The notes beneath the pieces were generated by a model, which searched no databases, was not told the origin of the DNA, and saw nothing but the letters and a program-made list of their open reading frames with translations. From Marinicella gelatinilytica (lineage in GTDB: Bacteria; Pseudomonadota; Gammaproteobacteria; Xanthomonadales; Marinicellaceae), in contig NZ_JAPMLN010000005.1 in NCBI RefSeq assembly GCF_026410405.1, positions 112,759 to 176,758 on the forward strand: DNA of 64,000 nt, given 5' to 3'. A program made the position numbers and the translations under genes. The stretch's first letter is position 1. Each line of letters opens with the position of its first letter. Of the stretch, positions 19,554 to 28,944 are shown one piece after another.

Positions 19554-20189
19554 TTACTCGCTAACTTTAATATCAGCAAGCTTCATTTCAAGTAAGGCTT
19601 TACCGGAATAACCTTCACCACTGAGTAAAGCCAACTGGTAGGAATCTTGGGCTTTATCCGGGGTATTTTCTGCCACAAAAATATCACCTTTAATTTCTTC
19701 TACAACCGTTTTGTAAGCACCTGATTGAACCATCGCGAGTTGTTCCCGCGCGGCATCATAGTTTTCATTGGCAACATATAATCGAGCCAAACGTAAACGC
19801 ACCATTTCTGCAATGGGTTTACCGGCTTTGGCGTCAAGAACAAACTGGTATTCTTTAATGGCTTGATCAACTTGATCTTCAGCTAACCATCGATCGGCCA
19901 AGGTCATATGCGCTTTCATGGCGTAATAATTAGCAGAATATTTCTCATCATACTGTGCCAATGCATCCGCTGCCTCGCTTGGTGACTTTGTTTCAAGCAC
20001 GGACACCAATTGTTGATACTCCATAGCAGCTGCTTGGTTTTGTTCAGCTTGTGTATTTTGCCATTTGGCATAACCCCATAAACCACCGATGCCTAATGCA
20101 ATACCCGCAAAAATGGTGAACCAGTTTTGGCGCAACCAATCTTTGATGATTTGTTCTTGTTCGTAATCATCATATTCTTCAAGAGCCAT
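19554..20189 (-). CDS. yfgM: YfgM-like ancillary SecYEG subunit (TPR protein)
   Basis: Single-pass inner-membrane protein with a periplasmic TPR domain that accompanies the SecYEG translocon and chaperones. The 211-residue product has an acidic cytoplasmic start (EEYDDYEQEQIIKDWLRQNW), one membrane helix (about 25-43) and TPR_21-type repeats to the end. First gene of the yfgM-bamB-der unit, in the usual order; hisS, which often precedes it, is absent. Confidence 0.9.
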   Translation of the reverse strand: MALEEYDDYEQEQIIKDWLRQNWFTIFAGIALGIGGLWGYAKWQNTQAEQNQAAAMEYQQLVSVLETKSPSEAADALAQYDEKYSANYYAMKAHMTLADRWLAEDQVDQAIKEYQFVLDAKAGKPIAEMVRLRLARLYVANENYDAAREQLAMVQSGAYKTVVEEIKGDIFVAENTPDKAQDSYQLALLSGEGYSGKALLEMKLADIKVSE

Positions 20190-20290
20190 AGTCTTTTCCT
20201 GTCAAATGGATTTGATAAAAGCAGGTTATTTTACCTGATAAGTGATTAAATTACACCCACGCAAAGCCTGCAAACACATAATTAATAAGC

Positions 20291-20321
20291 AAAAAAAAAG
20301 TCGCAACCTGTGCGACTTTTT
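20291..20321 (-). terminator. Bidirectional terminator downstream of tRNA-Asn
   Basis: Stem GTCGCA / TGCGAC with a five-base loop, extended by A/T pairs and flanked by A- and T-runs on both sides. On the minus strand it lies eight bases after the tRNA-Asn and would stop its transcript before yfgM. Confidence 0.85.
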
Positions 20322-20328
20322 CATAATT

Positions 20329-20404
20329 TGGCTCCCCGGGACGGGCTTGAACCGCCGACCTAGTGATTAACAGTCACCCGCTCTACCAACTGAGCTACCG
20401 GGGA
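20329..20404 (-). tRNA. tRNA-Asn (GTT)
   Basis: A 76-base cloverleaf with encoded CCA: acceptor TCCCCGG / CCGGGGA, D arm GCTC/GAGC, anticodon loop CTGTTAA (anticodon GTT), T loop TTCAAGC, and discriminator G as expected for tRNA-Asn. Confidence 0.95.
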
Positions 20405-20477
20405 AGAGTCATAATTCTTGCCTCAACAAGAACTGGGCATTTTACCCTTAACAAGACGAGTGTCAAGTCTAATATGG

Positions 20478-21221
20478 TCATTTTTTTAGCTTCTTGTTAA
20501 TGGCACTTAAAAAACCACGCAGCATATCCATTTCATGTTTCTCAACACCCATTCGATTAAACATCATGCGGAATTTTTCGGTCATAGAAGCATAATTAGC
20601 CGAATTTAGAAAATCCAAATCAGACATGGTTTCAAATAAGTGTTGATAGAAACCACTCATTTTTTCATGATTACAGCGATTATTATCGTGTGATTCATAG
20701 TTTGCAGAATCACCATCATCGTTTGTCATTTTCGCTTGCATACGCAATTCATAAGCCGCCAATTGTACTGCTGCCGCTAAATTTAATGAAGGGTAATCAG
20801 GATTAGCCGGGTATTTAACCAAAAAATGACAACGTTGCATTTCTTCATTGGTTAAACCATAACGCTCTTTACCGAACAACATCGCCACCTGATCGCCGTT
20901 AGCAGCTGCCTCAATCATTTTTTTGGCTGCTTGACGCATATTTAGCATAGGAATATCCATGCCACGACTGCGTGAACTGGTACCAAACACCCACTGAGCA
21001 TCATGTATCGCCTTATCCAGGGTGTCACTCATCACTGCCTCTGATAACACATCATCGGCACCGGATGCGCGTGCGCGTGCTTCCGGCGAAGGATGCGTTT
21101 CCGGATTGACTAATGACAAGCGACTTAAACCCATCACCTTAAGCGCTCTGGCAGAGGCGCCAATATTCCCAGGATGTGTGGTACCTATCAGCACCATGTT
21201 AATTTGTTTCAGTCTGTGCAT
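20478..21221 (-). CDS. trmJ: tRNA (cytidine/uridine-2'-O)-methyltransferase TrmJ
   Basis: SPOUT methyltransferase that 2'-O-methylates position 32 of several tRNAs. The 247-residue product (start MHRLKQINMVLIG) has the SpoU motifs 'THPGNIGASARALKVMGL', 'VAMLFGKERYGLTNEEM' and 'YPSLNLAAAVQLAAYELR'. I chose the ATG at 21221, since the further upstream ATG at 21311 would overlap the divergent suhB. trmJ divergent from suhB is the E. coli arrangement too. Confidence 0.95.
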   Translation of the reverse strand: MHRLKQINMVLIGTTHPGNIGASARALKVMGLSRLSLVNPETHPSPEARARASGADDVLSEAVMSDTLDKAIHDAQWVFGTSSRSRGMDIPMLNMRQAAKKMIEAAANGDQVAMLFGKERYGLTNEEMQRCHFLVKYPANPDYPSLNLAAAVQLAAYELRMQAKMTNDDGDSANYESHDNNRCNHEKMSGFYQHLFETMSDLDFLNSANYASMTEKFRMMFNRMGVEKHEMDMLRGFLSAINKKLKK

Positions 21222-21284
21222 GAACAGATGTCTTTTGCGATGAATTTTGCTATCATACGCGCTTGCCCTCGTAACATCAATAAC

Positions 21285-22073
21285 ATGTCTCCGGAACTTA
21301 ATATTGCTCATAAAGCCGCTTTGAAAGCGTCAAAATCCATTGAACAACTCATCTTTCAAAATGAGTTACTGTCCGTCCAAAAGAAACTACAAAATGGTTT
21401 TATTGATAAAGCTGTTGAGGTTAGTTTAAATGATATATTTTATACCCTTAAACGGGCCTATCCTGATGACGTTATTCGCACTGAAGACAGTGTATTAACG
21501 GCTGATGATAAAGGTGACCGTACTTGGTACATTCAGCCTTTAGCAGGTACCGCTAATTTACTTTATGATATTCCGCATTGTGCCATAGGCTTGGTAATGA
21601 CAGAGCAAAATAAACTAAAACACGTCATGGTTTTTCAACCGCTGACAGGTGACTGCTTCACCGCCACCCGTGGCAAAGGGGCTTTTCTGGACAATAAGCG
21701 CTTGCGCATCGACCAACACAAAGAAATGGCGGCCGCCATTGTTGCCACTAATCTGCCTGACAATGAAACATTGGCCACAGCCCATGGATTGGCGCTCAGA
21801 AATATTAATAAACAAGTGGCCGGTTGCCGCATGTTGGGTTGCGACATATTAGACCTGACTTGGGTGGCAGCGGGTCGTTTAGACGCATACTGGCAACCAC
21901 AGGCACCCGCTATTACCACCATGATTGGCGAACTATTCATGACCGAGGCCGGCGGTCAATGTGTTGATTTTAACTGTAAGCAGGACAGTCAAAAAAGTGG
22001 ACAACTGATTGCCACCAATCTTAAACTATCTGCACAACTTAGCAAACACATCAGTCCGGGTTTTCAAAGATAG
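21285..22073 (+). CDS. suhB: SuhB-like inositol-monophosphatase-fold protein lacking catalytic Asp residues
   Basis: Homologue of SuhB, which in E. coli is both an inositol-1-phosphatase and a Nus-complex factor for rRNA antitermination. The 262-residue product aligns without gaps over the active site. Numbered as in E. coli SuhB, Glu67 is kept (RTEDS), but Asp84 is Gln and Asp87 is Ala (IQPLAGT instead of IDPLDGT), and the WDxAAGEL aspartate is Thr211 (ITTMIGEL). Two-metal catalysis should therefore be lost, while surface segments such as FTATRGKGAFL and LDLTWVAAGRLDAYW are well conserved. The ORF is intact, it keeps its place opposite trmJ, and a terminator follows. A retained non-catalytic (antitermination) role is likely; that part is inference. 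Confidence 0.88.
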   Translation: MSPELNIAHKAALKASKSIEQLIFQNELLSVQKKLQNGFIDKAVEVSLNDIFYTLKRAYPDDVIRTEDSVLTADDKGDRTWYIQPLAGTANLLYDIPHCAIGLVMTEQNKLKHVMVFQPLTGDCFTATRGKGAFLDNKRLRIDQHKEMAAAIVATNLPDNETLATAHGLALRNINKQVAGCRMLGCDILDLTWVAAGRLDAYWQPQAPAITTMIGELFMTEAGGQCVDFNCKQDSQKSGQLIATNLKLSAQLSKHISPGFQR

Positions 22074-22091
22074 AAGCAATAAAATAAGCAC

Positions 22092-22123
22092 AAAAAAACC
22101 CAAGTCTAAGCTTGGGTTTTTTT
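22092..22123. terminator. Bidirectional terminator between suhB and secF
   Basis: Stem ACCCAAG / CTTGGGT with a six-base loop, with an A-run before and seven T after it. It serves the two convergent genes. Confidence 0.92.
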
Positions 22124-22141
22124 ATGTTCATTTGAAAGCTA

Positions 22142-23125
22142 TTATGGAATGTGGTCTAAATTTCCACCTTCTTTGGCCACCGGAATTAAATCTTCACGAC
22201 TGACACCTAAAGCCAATGTCGCTGTGGATGCCACAAATATAGACGAATACGTTCCAATAACCACGCCGATAATCAACGCGAAAGCAAAAGAATTAATCAA
22301 GTCACCACCAAAAATATACAAGGCAAACAACACCAACATGGTGGTAAATGAAGTCACCACAGTACGTGATAAAGTCTGGTTAATCGAGGTATTAATAATG
22401 GCTTCTGTTTCTGCTTTACGGCCGGATAAAAAGTTTTCCCGTATGCGATCGAATACCACAATGGTGTCATTCAGGGAATACCCTATCACAGCCAACAATG
22501 CCGCCAACACAGTCAAATCAAATTCCACTTGCCAGATGGCAAACACCCCGGCGGTAATAATGACATCATGCACCAAAGCAACAATGGCACCTAATGAGAA
22601 TCGCCATTCAAAACGAATGGTCACATACACTAAAATACCAAAGATTGCATACAATAAAGCCAAAGAACCCTTTTCAACCAACTCATCACCCACTTGTGAA
22701 CCGACAAAGTCAGCCTTTGAAATTCGGGCGCTGGCGTCATGCTGCTGTAATACTTCTAAAATTATATTACTGAGTTTAGCTTCATCAGTGCCGGTTTGTG
22801 GATTGTCGTTTTCTGTCACTTCAACAGCCATGTCAGTGGTTTCCTCTATCGGCGGCAAAGTAATTTCAATGTCACGACTGGAACCAAAATTCTTGACCAC
22901 CGCATCCGCATAACCGGCATCACTTAACTGGGTTCTCACGTCTTCTAATTCAACGGCTTCTTCATAATGCACCACAATCACCGTACCACCGGTGAAATCA
23001 AGTCCAAAATTAAAACCTTTGATAACAATGGCCACGATAGCAATAACAATCATGATGGACGAAAACACCATGGCAATTTTCTTTTTGCCGGTGATGTCGT
23101 AGTTTGTATCTCCAAAAATATTCAT
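22142..23125 (-). CDS. secF: Protein translocase accessory subunit SecF
   Basis: RND-family membrane protein that with SecD uses the proton gradient to finish protein export. The 327-residue product has six predicted membrane helices, the first periplasmic loop with 'NFGLDFTGGTVI' and the family segments 'GYSLNDTIVVFDRIREN' and 'SINQTLSRTVVTSFTTM'. An insertion of acidic residues (about 95-115, 'EETTDMAVEVTENDNPQTG') lies in the periplasmic domain. Follows secD after 11 bases. Confidence 0.97.
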   Translation of the reverse strand: MNIFGDTNYDITGKKKIAMVFSSIMIVIAIVAIVIKGFNFGLDFTGGTVIVVHYEEAVELEDVRTQLSDAGYADAVVKNFGSSRDIEITLPPIEETTDMAVEVTENDNPQTGTDEAKLSNIILEVLQQHDASARISKADFVGSQVGDELVEKGSLALLYAIFGILVYVTIRFEWRFSLGAIVALVHDVIITAGVFAIWQVEFDLTVLAALLAVIGYSLNDTIVVFDRIRENFLSGRKAETEAIINTSINQTLSRTVVTSFTTMLVLFALYIFGGDLINSFAFALIIGVVIGTYSSIFVASTATLALGVSREDLIPVAKEGGNLDHIP

Positions 23126-23136
23126 TATCAGCTCCC

Positions 23137-24984
23137 TTAAATGGCGATGGATTTAAGACGTTTCTGACGCCCGTATATTAAATTAACGATGGCTCTGGAA
23201 ACGATGATTGCGGTAAACATCGAAGTCAAAATACCAATCGACAAAGTCACGGCAAATCCTTTTATGGGACCGGTACCAAAAGCAAACAATACCACGGCTG
23301 CAATCAACGTTGTGACATTGGCATCAGCAATGGTGGAAAAAGCTTTATCGTAACCGGATTTAATACTGCTTTGAATCGAAGAGCCTGTTCGCAACTCTTC
23401 TTTAATCCGTTCGAAAATTAAAACATTGGCATCCACCGCCATACCAACAGTTAACACAATGCCGGCAATACCGGGCAAGGTCAATGTCGCCCCGAATAAG
23501 GACAAACAAGCCACCATCAATACCACATTAATGGTCAAAGCTATATTGGCAATGACACCAAACATTTTGTAATAAATCAGCATAAAGATCACCACCAGCA
23601 CCAAACCAATCTGAACAGATTTAACACCTTTATCGATGTTATCTTGACCCAAAGACGGTCCAATGGTGCGCTCTTCAACAATTTGTACCGGTGCAGCCAG
23701 AGCACCTGCGCGTAATAATAAGGCCAGTTCAGTGGCTTCTTTTTGATCTAAACCGGTGGTTTGAAAGCGATTTGAGAAAACGCCATTAATACGGGCATTA
23801 CTAATCACTTCTTCTTTATTTTTGTATTGCATCACACCTTCTTCGTTTTTACCTAAAGGAATGCGCTCTTTAAAGACCACTGCCATGTTGTTACCCACAT
23901 TGTTCTTGGTAAACTCCAACATGCGTTTAGCACCGACACTGTTAATCTGTACCGATACCGCTTGGCTACCGGATTGTTGATCAAAGGTGGCATTGGCATC
24001 CACCAATTGATTGCCGGTAACAATGACCCGGTCTTTTAATAACACCGGGCGACCATCACGGTCATAAAATAATGATGAACCGATAGGCGTTCGACCCGAT
24101 TGGTGTGCAGCCACCGCATTATTTTCCATATCTGTGGCACGGTATTCTAAGGTCGCAGTGGCATCTAAAATATTTTTGGCACGGGTGGTGTCCTGAATAC
24201 CCGGTAATTGCACCACAATACGGTCTACGCCTTGTCTTTGAATAATCGGTTCTGCCACCCCGATTTCATTCACCCGAGAACGTAAGGTGGTCAGGTTTTG
24301 CGTTAAAGCATTTTCTTTGATATCACGAATCGATTGATCCGTTAATAAGGCTGTGATTTGCGCTTCACCATTATTTGTTTGTAATTCAAAACTTAACTCA
24401 CTGAAATCACGCTTAATACTTTGTAACGCCTTATCTGCAGTTGCTTCGTCGCGAAACTCTATGGATAATCGATTCCCATCCCAGCGGATACCTTTTTTCG
24501 GAATTTTTTCTTTAATTAAACTTGCTGTAATATCAGAACGTAATTGCTTCTTTTTATTATCAGCCGCTTCTTTCATATCCACTTCCAATAAGAAATGCAC
24601 ACCACCCCGCAAGTCCAGTCCTAAGTTCATGGCTCGACCACCTAAAGCAGCCAGCCAGTCAGGAACATTGGGTTTTAAGTTCATGGCGGTATCAAATCCC
24701 GGCAATTCTTCCTTTAACACATCCTGCGCTTTACGCTGATTATCCAAATCATTGAATTTGACAATGGCAGAACCATTATCTTCAACAACAGAATCAAAAC
24801 CAATTTGACGTTCAGTCAACGTATCTTTGATGATGTCAATGGTGGCAACCTGTAAGTCGCTTTGGTCGTCAGGCTTAACTTGTACAATCGGGCTTTGGCC
24901 GTAAATATTGGGCAACGCATATAAACTGCCCAAGGCCACGACCACCAATACCAAGATGTATTTCCACAGTGGATATCGATTCAT
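23137..24984 (-). CDS. secD: Protein translocase subunit SecD
   Basis: Partner of SecF in the SecDF export motor. The 615-residue product has one N-terminal membrane helix, the large periplasmic P1 domain ('GLDLRGGVHFLLEVDM', 'EIGVAEPIIQRQG', 'RIVVQLPGIQD'), and a C-terminal RND block of five helices with 'GMAVDANVLIFERIKEELR'. Normal family length. Follows yajC after nine bases. Confidence 0.97.
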   Translation of the reverse strand: MNRYPLWKYILVLVVVALGSLYALPNIYGQSPIVQVKPDDQSDLQVATIDIIKDTLTERQIGFDSVVEDNGSAIVKFNDLDNQRKAQDVLKEELPGFDTAMNLKPNVPDWLAALGGRAMNLGLDLRGGVHFLLEVDMKEAADNKKKQLRSDITASLIKEKIPKKGIRWDGNRLSIEFRDEATADKALQSIKRDFSELSFELQTNNGEAQITALLTDQSIRDIKENALTQNLTTLRSRVNEIGVAEPIIQRQGVDRIVVQLPGIQDTTRAKNILDATATLEYRATDMENNAVAAHQSGRTPIGSSLFYDRDGRPVLLKDRVIVTGNQLVDANATFDQQSGSQAVSVQINSVGAKRMLEFTKNNVGNNMAVVFKERIPLGKNEEGVMQYKNKEEVISNARINGVFSNRFQTTGLDQKEATELALLLRAGALAAPVQIVEERTIGPSLGQDNIDKGVKSVQIGLVLVVIFMLIYYKMFGVIANIALTINVVLMVACLSLFGATLTLPGIAGIVLTVGMAVDANVLIFERIKEELRTGSSIQSSIKSGYDKAFSTIADANVTTLIAAVVLFAFGTGPIKGFAVTLSIGILTSMFTAIIVSRAIVNLIYGRQKRLKSIAI

Positions 24985-24993
24985 AAAAAATCC

Positions 24994-25323
24994 TTATTTA
25001 ATTGATTTGATGGTGCCTTTGGGCAACACTTTTGAAACTGCATTTCGTTGCACATGAATCTGCGTGTTGGCCGCGATTTCAACCGTAATAAAGTTATCAT
25101 CTAATTTAACCACGGAACCTAAAGTGCCACCATTGGTGATGATTTCATCGCCAATGGCCAAATTAGAAACCATTTCATTATGCGTCTTCATACGTTTTTG
25201 CTGCGGTCTGATCAGCATAAAATACATAATCACAAAGAACACACCGATAAAAATAAATGAAGTCATTGGACTACCGGCTTGGCCACCTGACTGGGCCATG
25301 GCATCAGAAATGAAAAAGTTCAT
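24994..25323 (-). CDS. yajC: Preprotein translocase subunit YajC
   Basis: Small single-pass inner-membrane protein associated with SecDF. The 109-residue product has a membrane helix (about 20-40) ending in YFMLIRPQQKR and a cytoplasmic beta domain ('LAIGDEIITNGGTLGSVVKL'). First gene of yajC-secD-secF. The tgt gene often found upstream is not present. Confidence 0.96.
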   Translation of the reverse strand: MNFFISDAMAQSGGQAGSPMTSFIFIGVFFVIMYFMLIRPQQKRMKTHNEMVSNLAIGDEIITNGGTLGSVVKLDDNFITVEIAANTQIHVQRNAVSKVLPKGTIKSIK

Positions 25324-25538
25324 GGTTAAATCTCGTTTGGTTAAACTAAAAGCGCGCTATTATAGCACCGTCCGCATCTCATATAAGCCTCAGTGGATTT
25401 TTTTTCAAGTCTCTGTCATATATTAGGCTGAAATTAAATCCATTTTTTAATTGTTTTAATCCCTATGAGACTGAATAAAGTTAGTTTCGATTGATTGATT
25501 CAACTGATGGACTCTAAGGCGTTTAATGTTTTATTTTT

Positions 25539-27461
25539 ATGCCCATGCTCAATCCATTTTTAATGCGACACTTAAAACAACTCACCCTTTATTTATTACT
25601 GGGGTTATTATTGCTGTCTTTTTCAAGAATAATGCTGACCTGGTGGCAGTATGATCGCCTGTCTTCAGCCAGTCAATTAGGGCCCATTTTAATGGGTGGT
25701 TTACGTATTGACATCAGTCTGTTGTTGCAGTTGGCCTCAATTCCACTGTTATGTTTATTGGGGATTCAGTTGTTTAATACCTCAGGTGGTTTCTTTAGTC
25801 GGTTTGTACGGCATTATTATCCTCTGACATTGGTGCTTTTGGTGTTTTTTGAATTGGCCACCCCCACTTTTATCATGGAATACGACACCCGTCCGGACCG
25901 TTTATTTATCGAATATTTGGTTAGCCCCAAAGAAGTCTTGGGAATGCTGTTTAATGGTTATTTACTGTCAACGCTTTTGATTTTAGGTCTGACCGGATTA
26001 GTCACTTGGTTTTTCTACCATTTATTTAAGACAGATAGGTCGCTCAAATCACATATCTGTTGGCCAGGTTTGTCCCTTTTAGTGTTGCTAATCCCGGTTT
26101 TTGCATTGGGTATTCGTTCCGGTTTACAACACCGACCCATAAACCCGGCGATGGTGTCATTCAGTCAGGATCGCATGCTCAACACCCTGCCGCTGAATTC
26201 GCTCTATCAGGTACTATACGATGTCTATCAGATGCGCCATGAAGCCTCCGCGGCTAAAATCTACGGCAGCATGCCCACCGATGACATGCTGACTATTATT
26301 CAGAATCAAATCGGCCCGGATAAATTACTCAATAACCAACAAATTCCCAGCCTGCATAAAGCCCCTGCCAGCGTAACCAAAATCAACAAAAACCTGATTA
26401 TTGTGGTGGAAGAGAGTTTGGGTGCGCAATTTGTTTCGGCTTTGGGCGGTCGCCCGGTCACCCGGCATTTAGACCAATGGGCGGAAAAAAGTTGGTGGTT
26501 TGAGCGTTTATATGCCACCGGGACGCGCTCGGCCAGAGGCTTGGAAGCCATCACCACCGGTTTTCTACCAACACCAGCCAGAGCCGTGTTAAAACTACCC
26601 AAAGCTCAACAGGATTTCTTTTCCATTGCTGAACTATTGGCTGATGAAGGTTATGAAACCGCTTTTATTTACGGCGGTGAATCGCACTTCGATAACATGC
26701 GAGGATTTTTCTTAGGTAATGGCTTTCAAACCGTTATCGATCAAAATGATTACCAGTCTTATGAGTTTATGGGTAATTGGGGGGTCTCAGATGAAGATTT
26801 ATTTAATCAAGCCTTTGATTACTTGAATCGACCCAGCGACCAACCCAAATTTACCCTCATTTTCACCTCCAGCAACCACACACCCTTTGAATTCCCGGAG
26901 AATAAAATTGAGTTGTACGAACAACCACCGCAAACCGTTAATAATGCCGTACGTTATGCCGATTATGCGGTCAATAAATTCCTTAACAAACTTGAACAGA
27001 ACGGCTTTTTTAAGACATCCGTGGTGATGGTGGTGGCAGATCATGATGCAAGGGTGCAAGGCGCACAATTGGTACCTGTCCCTCATTTTCATATACCCGG
27101 CCTGATTATTTCAGATGACATTAAGCCCTTTAAAGATCATCGCCTGGTGAGCCAAATCGATTTGGCGCCCACTTTGATGAGCTTGTTAGGTATTGAATCT
27201 GCCAATCCGATGACGGGTTATGATTTAACCCAAAAGCCATTAACCATGCCCGGCCGAGCCATCATGCAATACGGTAAGAATCAAGCCTATATGAACGATG
27301 ATGTTATCACCATCTTGCGGCCTGATGCCCAACATCTGAGTTTCACCAATATCAATGACAACTTAGGGATTCAGTTAGACCAAGCCGATACTGAATTACC
27401 CTTAGCCCATGCCCTGTTTGCCAGCTGGGCTTATGATCAGCAGGCCTATCGCTTACCTTAA
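25539..27461 (+). CDS. LTA-synthase-like sulfatase-family membrane protein
   Basis: Membrane-anchored alkaline-phosphatase-superfamily enzyme. The 640-residue product has five predicted N-terminal membrane helices (to about 200), then an extracytoplasmic sulfatase domain (about 280-590). Visible active-site features are the 'VVEESLG' metal site, a catalytic Thr in 'ATGTRSARGLEAITTGF', 'FIYGGESHFDNMRGFF' and the 'VVADHDARV' metal ligands. Gram-negative members transfer phosphoglycerol or phosphoethanolamine to periplasmic glucans or lipids. Which substrate is used here cannot be read from the sequence. In-frame ATGs at 25545 and 25563 are alternative starts. Monocistronic by position. Confidence 0.85.
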   Translation: MPMLNPFLMRHLKQLTLYLLLGLLLLSFSRIMLTWWQYDRLSSASQLGPILMGGLRIDISLLLQLASIPLLCLLGIQLFNTSGGFFSRFVRHYYPLTLVLLVFFELATPTFIMEYDTRPDRLFIEYLVSPKEVLGMLFNGYLLSTLLILGLTGLVTWFFYHLFKTDRSLKSHICWPGLSLLVLLIPVFALGIRSGLQHRPINPAMVSFSQDRMLNTLPLNSLYQVLYDVYQMRHEASAAKIYGSMPTDDMLTIIQNQIGPDKLLNNQQIPSLHKAPASVTKINKNLIIVVEESLGAQFVSALGGRPVTRHLDQWAEKSWWFERLYATGTRSARGLEAITTGFLPTPARAVLKLPKAQQDFFSIAELLADEGYETAFIYGGESHFDNMRGFFLGNGFQTVIDQNDYQSYEFMGNWGVSDEDLFNQAFDYLNRPSDQPKFTLIFTSSNHTPFEFPENKIELYEQPPQTVNNAVRYADYAVNKFLNKLEQNGFFKTSVVMVVADHDARVQGAQLVPVPHFHIPGLIISDDIKPFKDHRLVSQIDLAPTLMSLLGIESANPMTGYDLTQKPLTMPGRAIMQYGKNQAYMNDDVITILRPDAQHLSFTNINDNLGIQLDQADTELPLAHALFASWAYDQQAYRLP

Positions 27462-27491
27462 GTTGTGAAAAAGCTGATTTTTTCACACTGG

Positions 27492-28130
27492 TTAATCAGC
27501 CAGATCTTGTTCAATACGCTGTTTTAAGACCATTATTTCCTGACGGCGTCCGGCATCAGCTTTGGGTCGATCCGGGCGATCCGCAGCTTGCTCTGCCTGT
27601 TGTAAATAGTTGAAAGCATCATCTAAACGATCCGTTTCTTCATATAAAAACTCGGCGTAAAAATAATTGGCATCAATGCCTTTTGGATTCAATGCCAAGC
27701 CTTTGAGCAAGTGTTGCTCGGCTTTTTTATCGCTGCCAAAACCCAAAGGCCAACCAGGCACTTTGAAATATAAAACACCCAAAGATGTATAGGCACTGCC
27801 TTCTAATACTGAGCCATCCATATCAATGGCTGCTTCATAGGCTTTTTTGGCTTTTTTAGCCAAACCCAAAGCCCCAAGCCCGCCTTTGGCACCGGCATAC
27901 GATGAGTAGACAATACCTTGCCAAACCAAGGCTTCAGGTAAATTATGGTTAACCAGGGCGGCTTGATTGGCTTGCTCGACAAGCTTCTCAAAAGCCTTTT
28001 CTTTGGCCTCACCATCGGCCATATAATTAACCTCAGCCCAGTGTGATTGAACCTGCTTAACCTCATCTGTCATGGCGGCCATAGTTGCTGATGAGAGCAA
28101 CAGCCATAAGGTAATTAGACTAGATTTCAT
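27492..28130 (-). CDS. Exported TPR-repeat protein
   Basis: A 212-residue protein with a signal peptide (about 1-18) and Sel1/TPR-like repeats, e.g. 'KKAKKAYEAAIDMDGSVLEG', 'KKAEQHLLKGLALNPKGID' and 'LDDAFNYLQQAEQAAD'. It resembles periplasmic TPR proteins of unknown role. Its ATG overlaps the stop of the SDR gene upstream by 11 bases, making it the last member of a five-gene operon that reads 31696 to 27492. Confidence 0.7.
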   Translation of the reverse strand: MKSSLITLWLLLSSATMAAMTDEVKQVQSHWAEVNYMADGEAKEKAFEKLVEQANQAALVNHNLPEALVWQGIVYSSYAGAKGGLGALGLAKKAKKAYEAAIDMDGSVLEGSAYTSLGVLYFKVPGWPLGFGSDKKAEQHLLKGLALNPKGIDANYFYAEFLYEETDRLDDAFNYLQQAEQAADRPDRPKADAGRRQEIMVLKQRIEQDLAD

Positions 28131-28944
28131 GGGAATTCTCCTGATTTAAGTGTTGCTGAATAATCGGTAAATCCCGATTAATGGAACGACTGACCAAGCC
28201 TGGAAACAAGCTGTTTAGTTTGACAAAAAACTTTTCCGGCCAGCCCAAAAAACGTTGTTGTTGATTTTTCTCAATGGCACGCATAATGACATCAGCAATT
28301 GCTTGGGGCTTATCTTCGCCATTTTTTAACTGTTTATTCATGGCTTTGACAGTGGTATTGTTAATGCGGGTATCCATCGCCCGTGGTGCTAAATAATGCA
28401 CCTGAATTCCCTCACTCCGTAATTCCCGGTGTAAAGCCTGGGAAAAACCCAACAAGCCAAATTTAGTCGCACAATAGCTGCTAAACCCCGGATAACCGAT
28501 ACCACCAAACGAAGAACCAATATTAACGATACGTCCCTGACCACCGCCACTCAGCCAAGACAACAGATGTCGGCTGAGCAGTATGGGTACAGTCAAATTG
28601 ACTTCGATGGTTTGCACGATGGACTGGTCGCTTTGCGCATGGAGAAATCCCGGGAAATTAATCGCTGCATTATTAATTAACAGACGATGGCGATTTTTGG
28701 TCTTTTCTGCCGCCACCCGAATATCAGCCAAAACACCCGTAGTCGTTAAATCACCAACGACATAGTCGGCAGGATTGTCCAGGCTATCGACTAATTGCTT
28801 TACAAGCGACTCATCTCTGCCATGCACAATCAGCTGTGCCCCGGCTTGGTCGAGTCGCTTGACCAAAGCCTGCCCTAAACCACCGGTGGCTCCGGTTATC
28901 AGCACCGTTGAGTGTGCCCAAAGGTGTTTGCCTTTTTTGCTCAT
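28120..28944 (-). CDS. Short-chain dehydrogenase/reductase
   Basis: NAD(P)-dependent oxidoreductase of the SDR family, 274 residues. The cofactor motif TGATGGLG lies near residue 18, 'NNAAINFPG' near 90, a Ser in 'NIGSSFGGIG', and the catalytic YxxxK as YCATK. The C-terminus resembles long-chain or sterol SDRs (a hydrophobic helix near 'RFLGWPEKFFVKLNSLFPG'). Overlaps the neighbouring genes on both sides (ATGA with the diiron protein). Substrate unknown; probably reduces or oxidises the product made by the ligase and diiron protein. Confidence 0.85.
   Translation of the reverse strand: MSKKGKHLWAHSTVLITGATGGLGQALVKRLDQAGAQLIVHGRDESLVKQLVDSLDNPADYVVGDLTTTGVLADIRVAAEKTKNRHRLLINNAAINFPGFLHAQSDQSIVQTIEVNLTVPILLSRHLLSWLSGGGQGRIVNIGSSFGGIGYPGFSSYCATKFGLLGFSQALHRELRSEGIQVHYLAPRAMDTRINNTTVKAMNKQLKNGEDKPQAIADVIMRAIEKNQQQRFLGWPEKFFVKLNSLFPGLVSRSINRDLPIIQQHLNQENSHEI

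Noticed and set aside
21285..22073. SuhB gene as a decaying pseudogene.
   Set aside because: The frame is full length, non-catalytic regions are well conserved, and synteny with trmJ is intact.
22149..22913. A 254-codon open frame antisense to secF.
   Set aside because: It is a frame shadow of a conserved gene and its product is Ser/Thr/Asn-rich with no recognisable domain.
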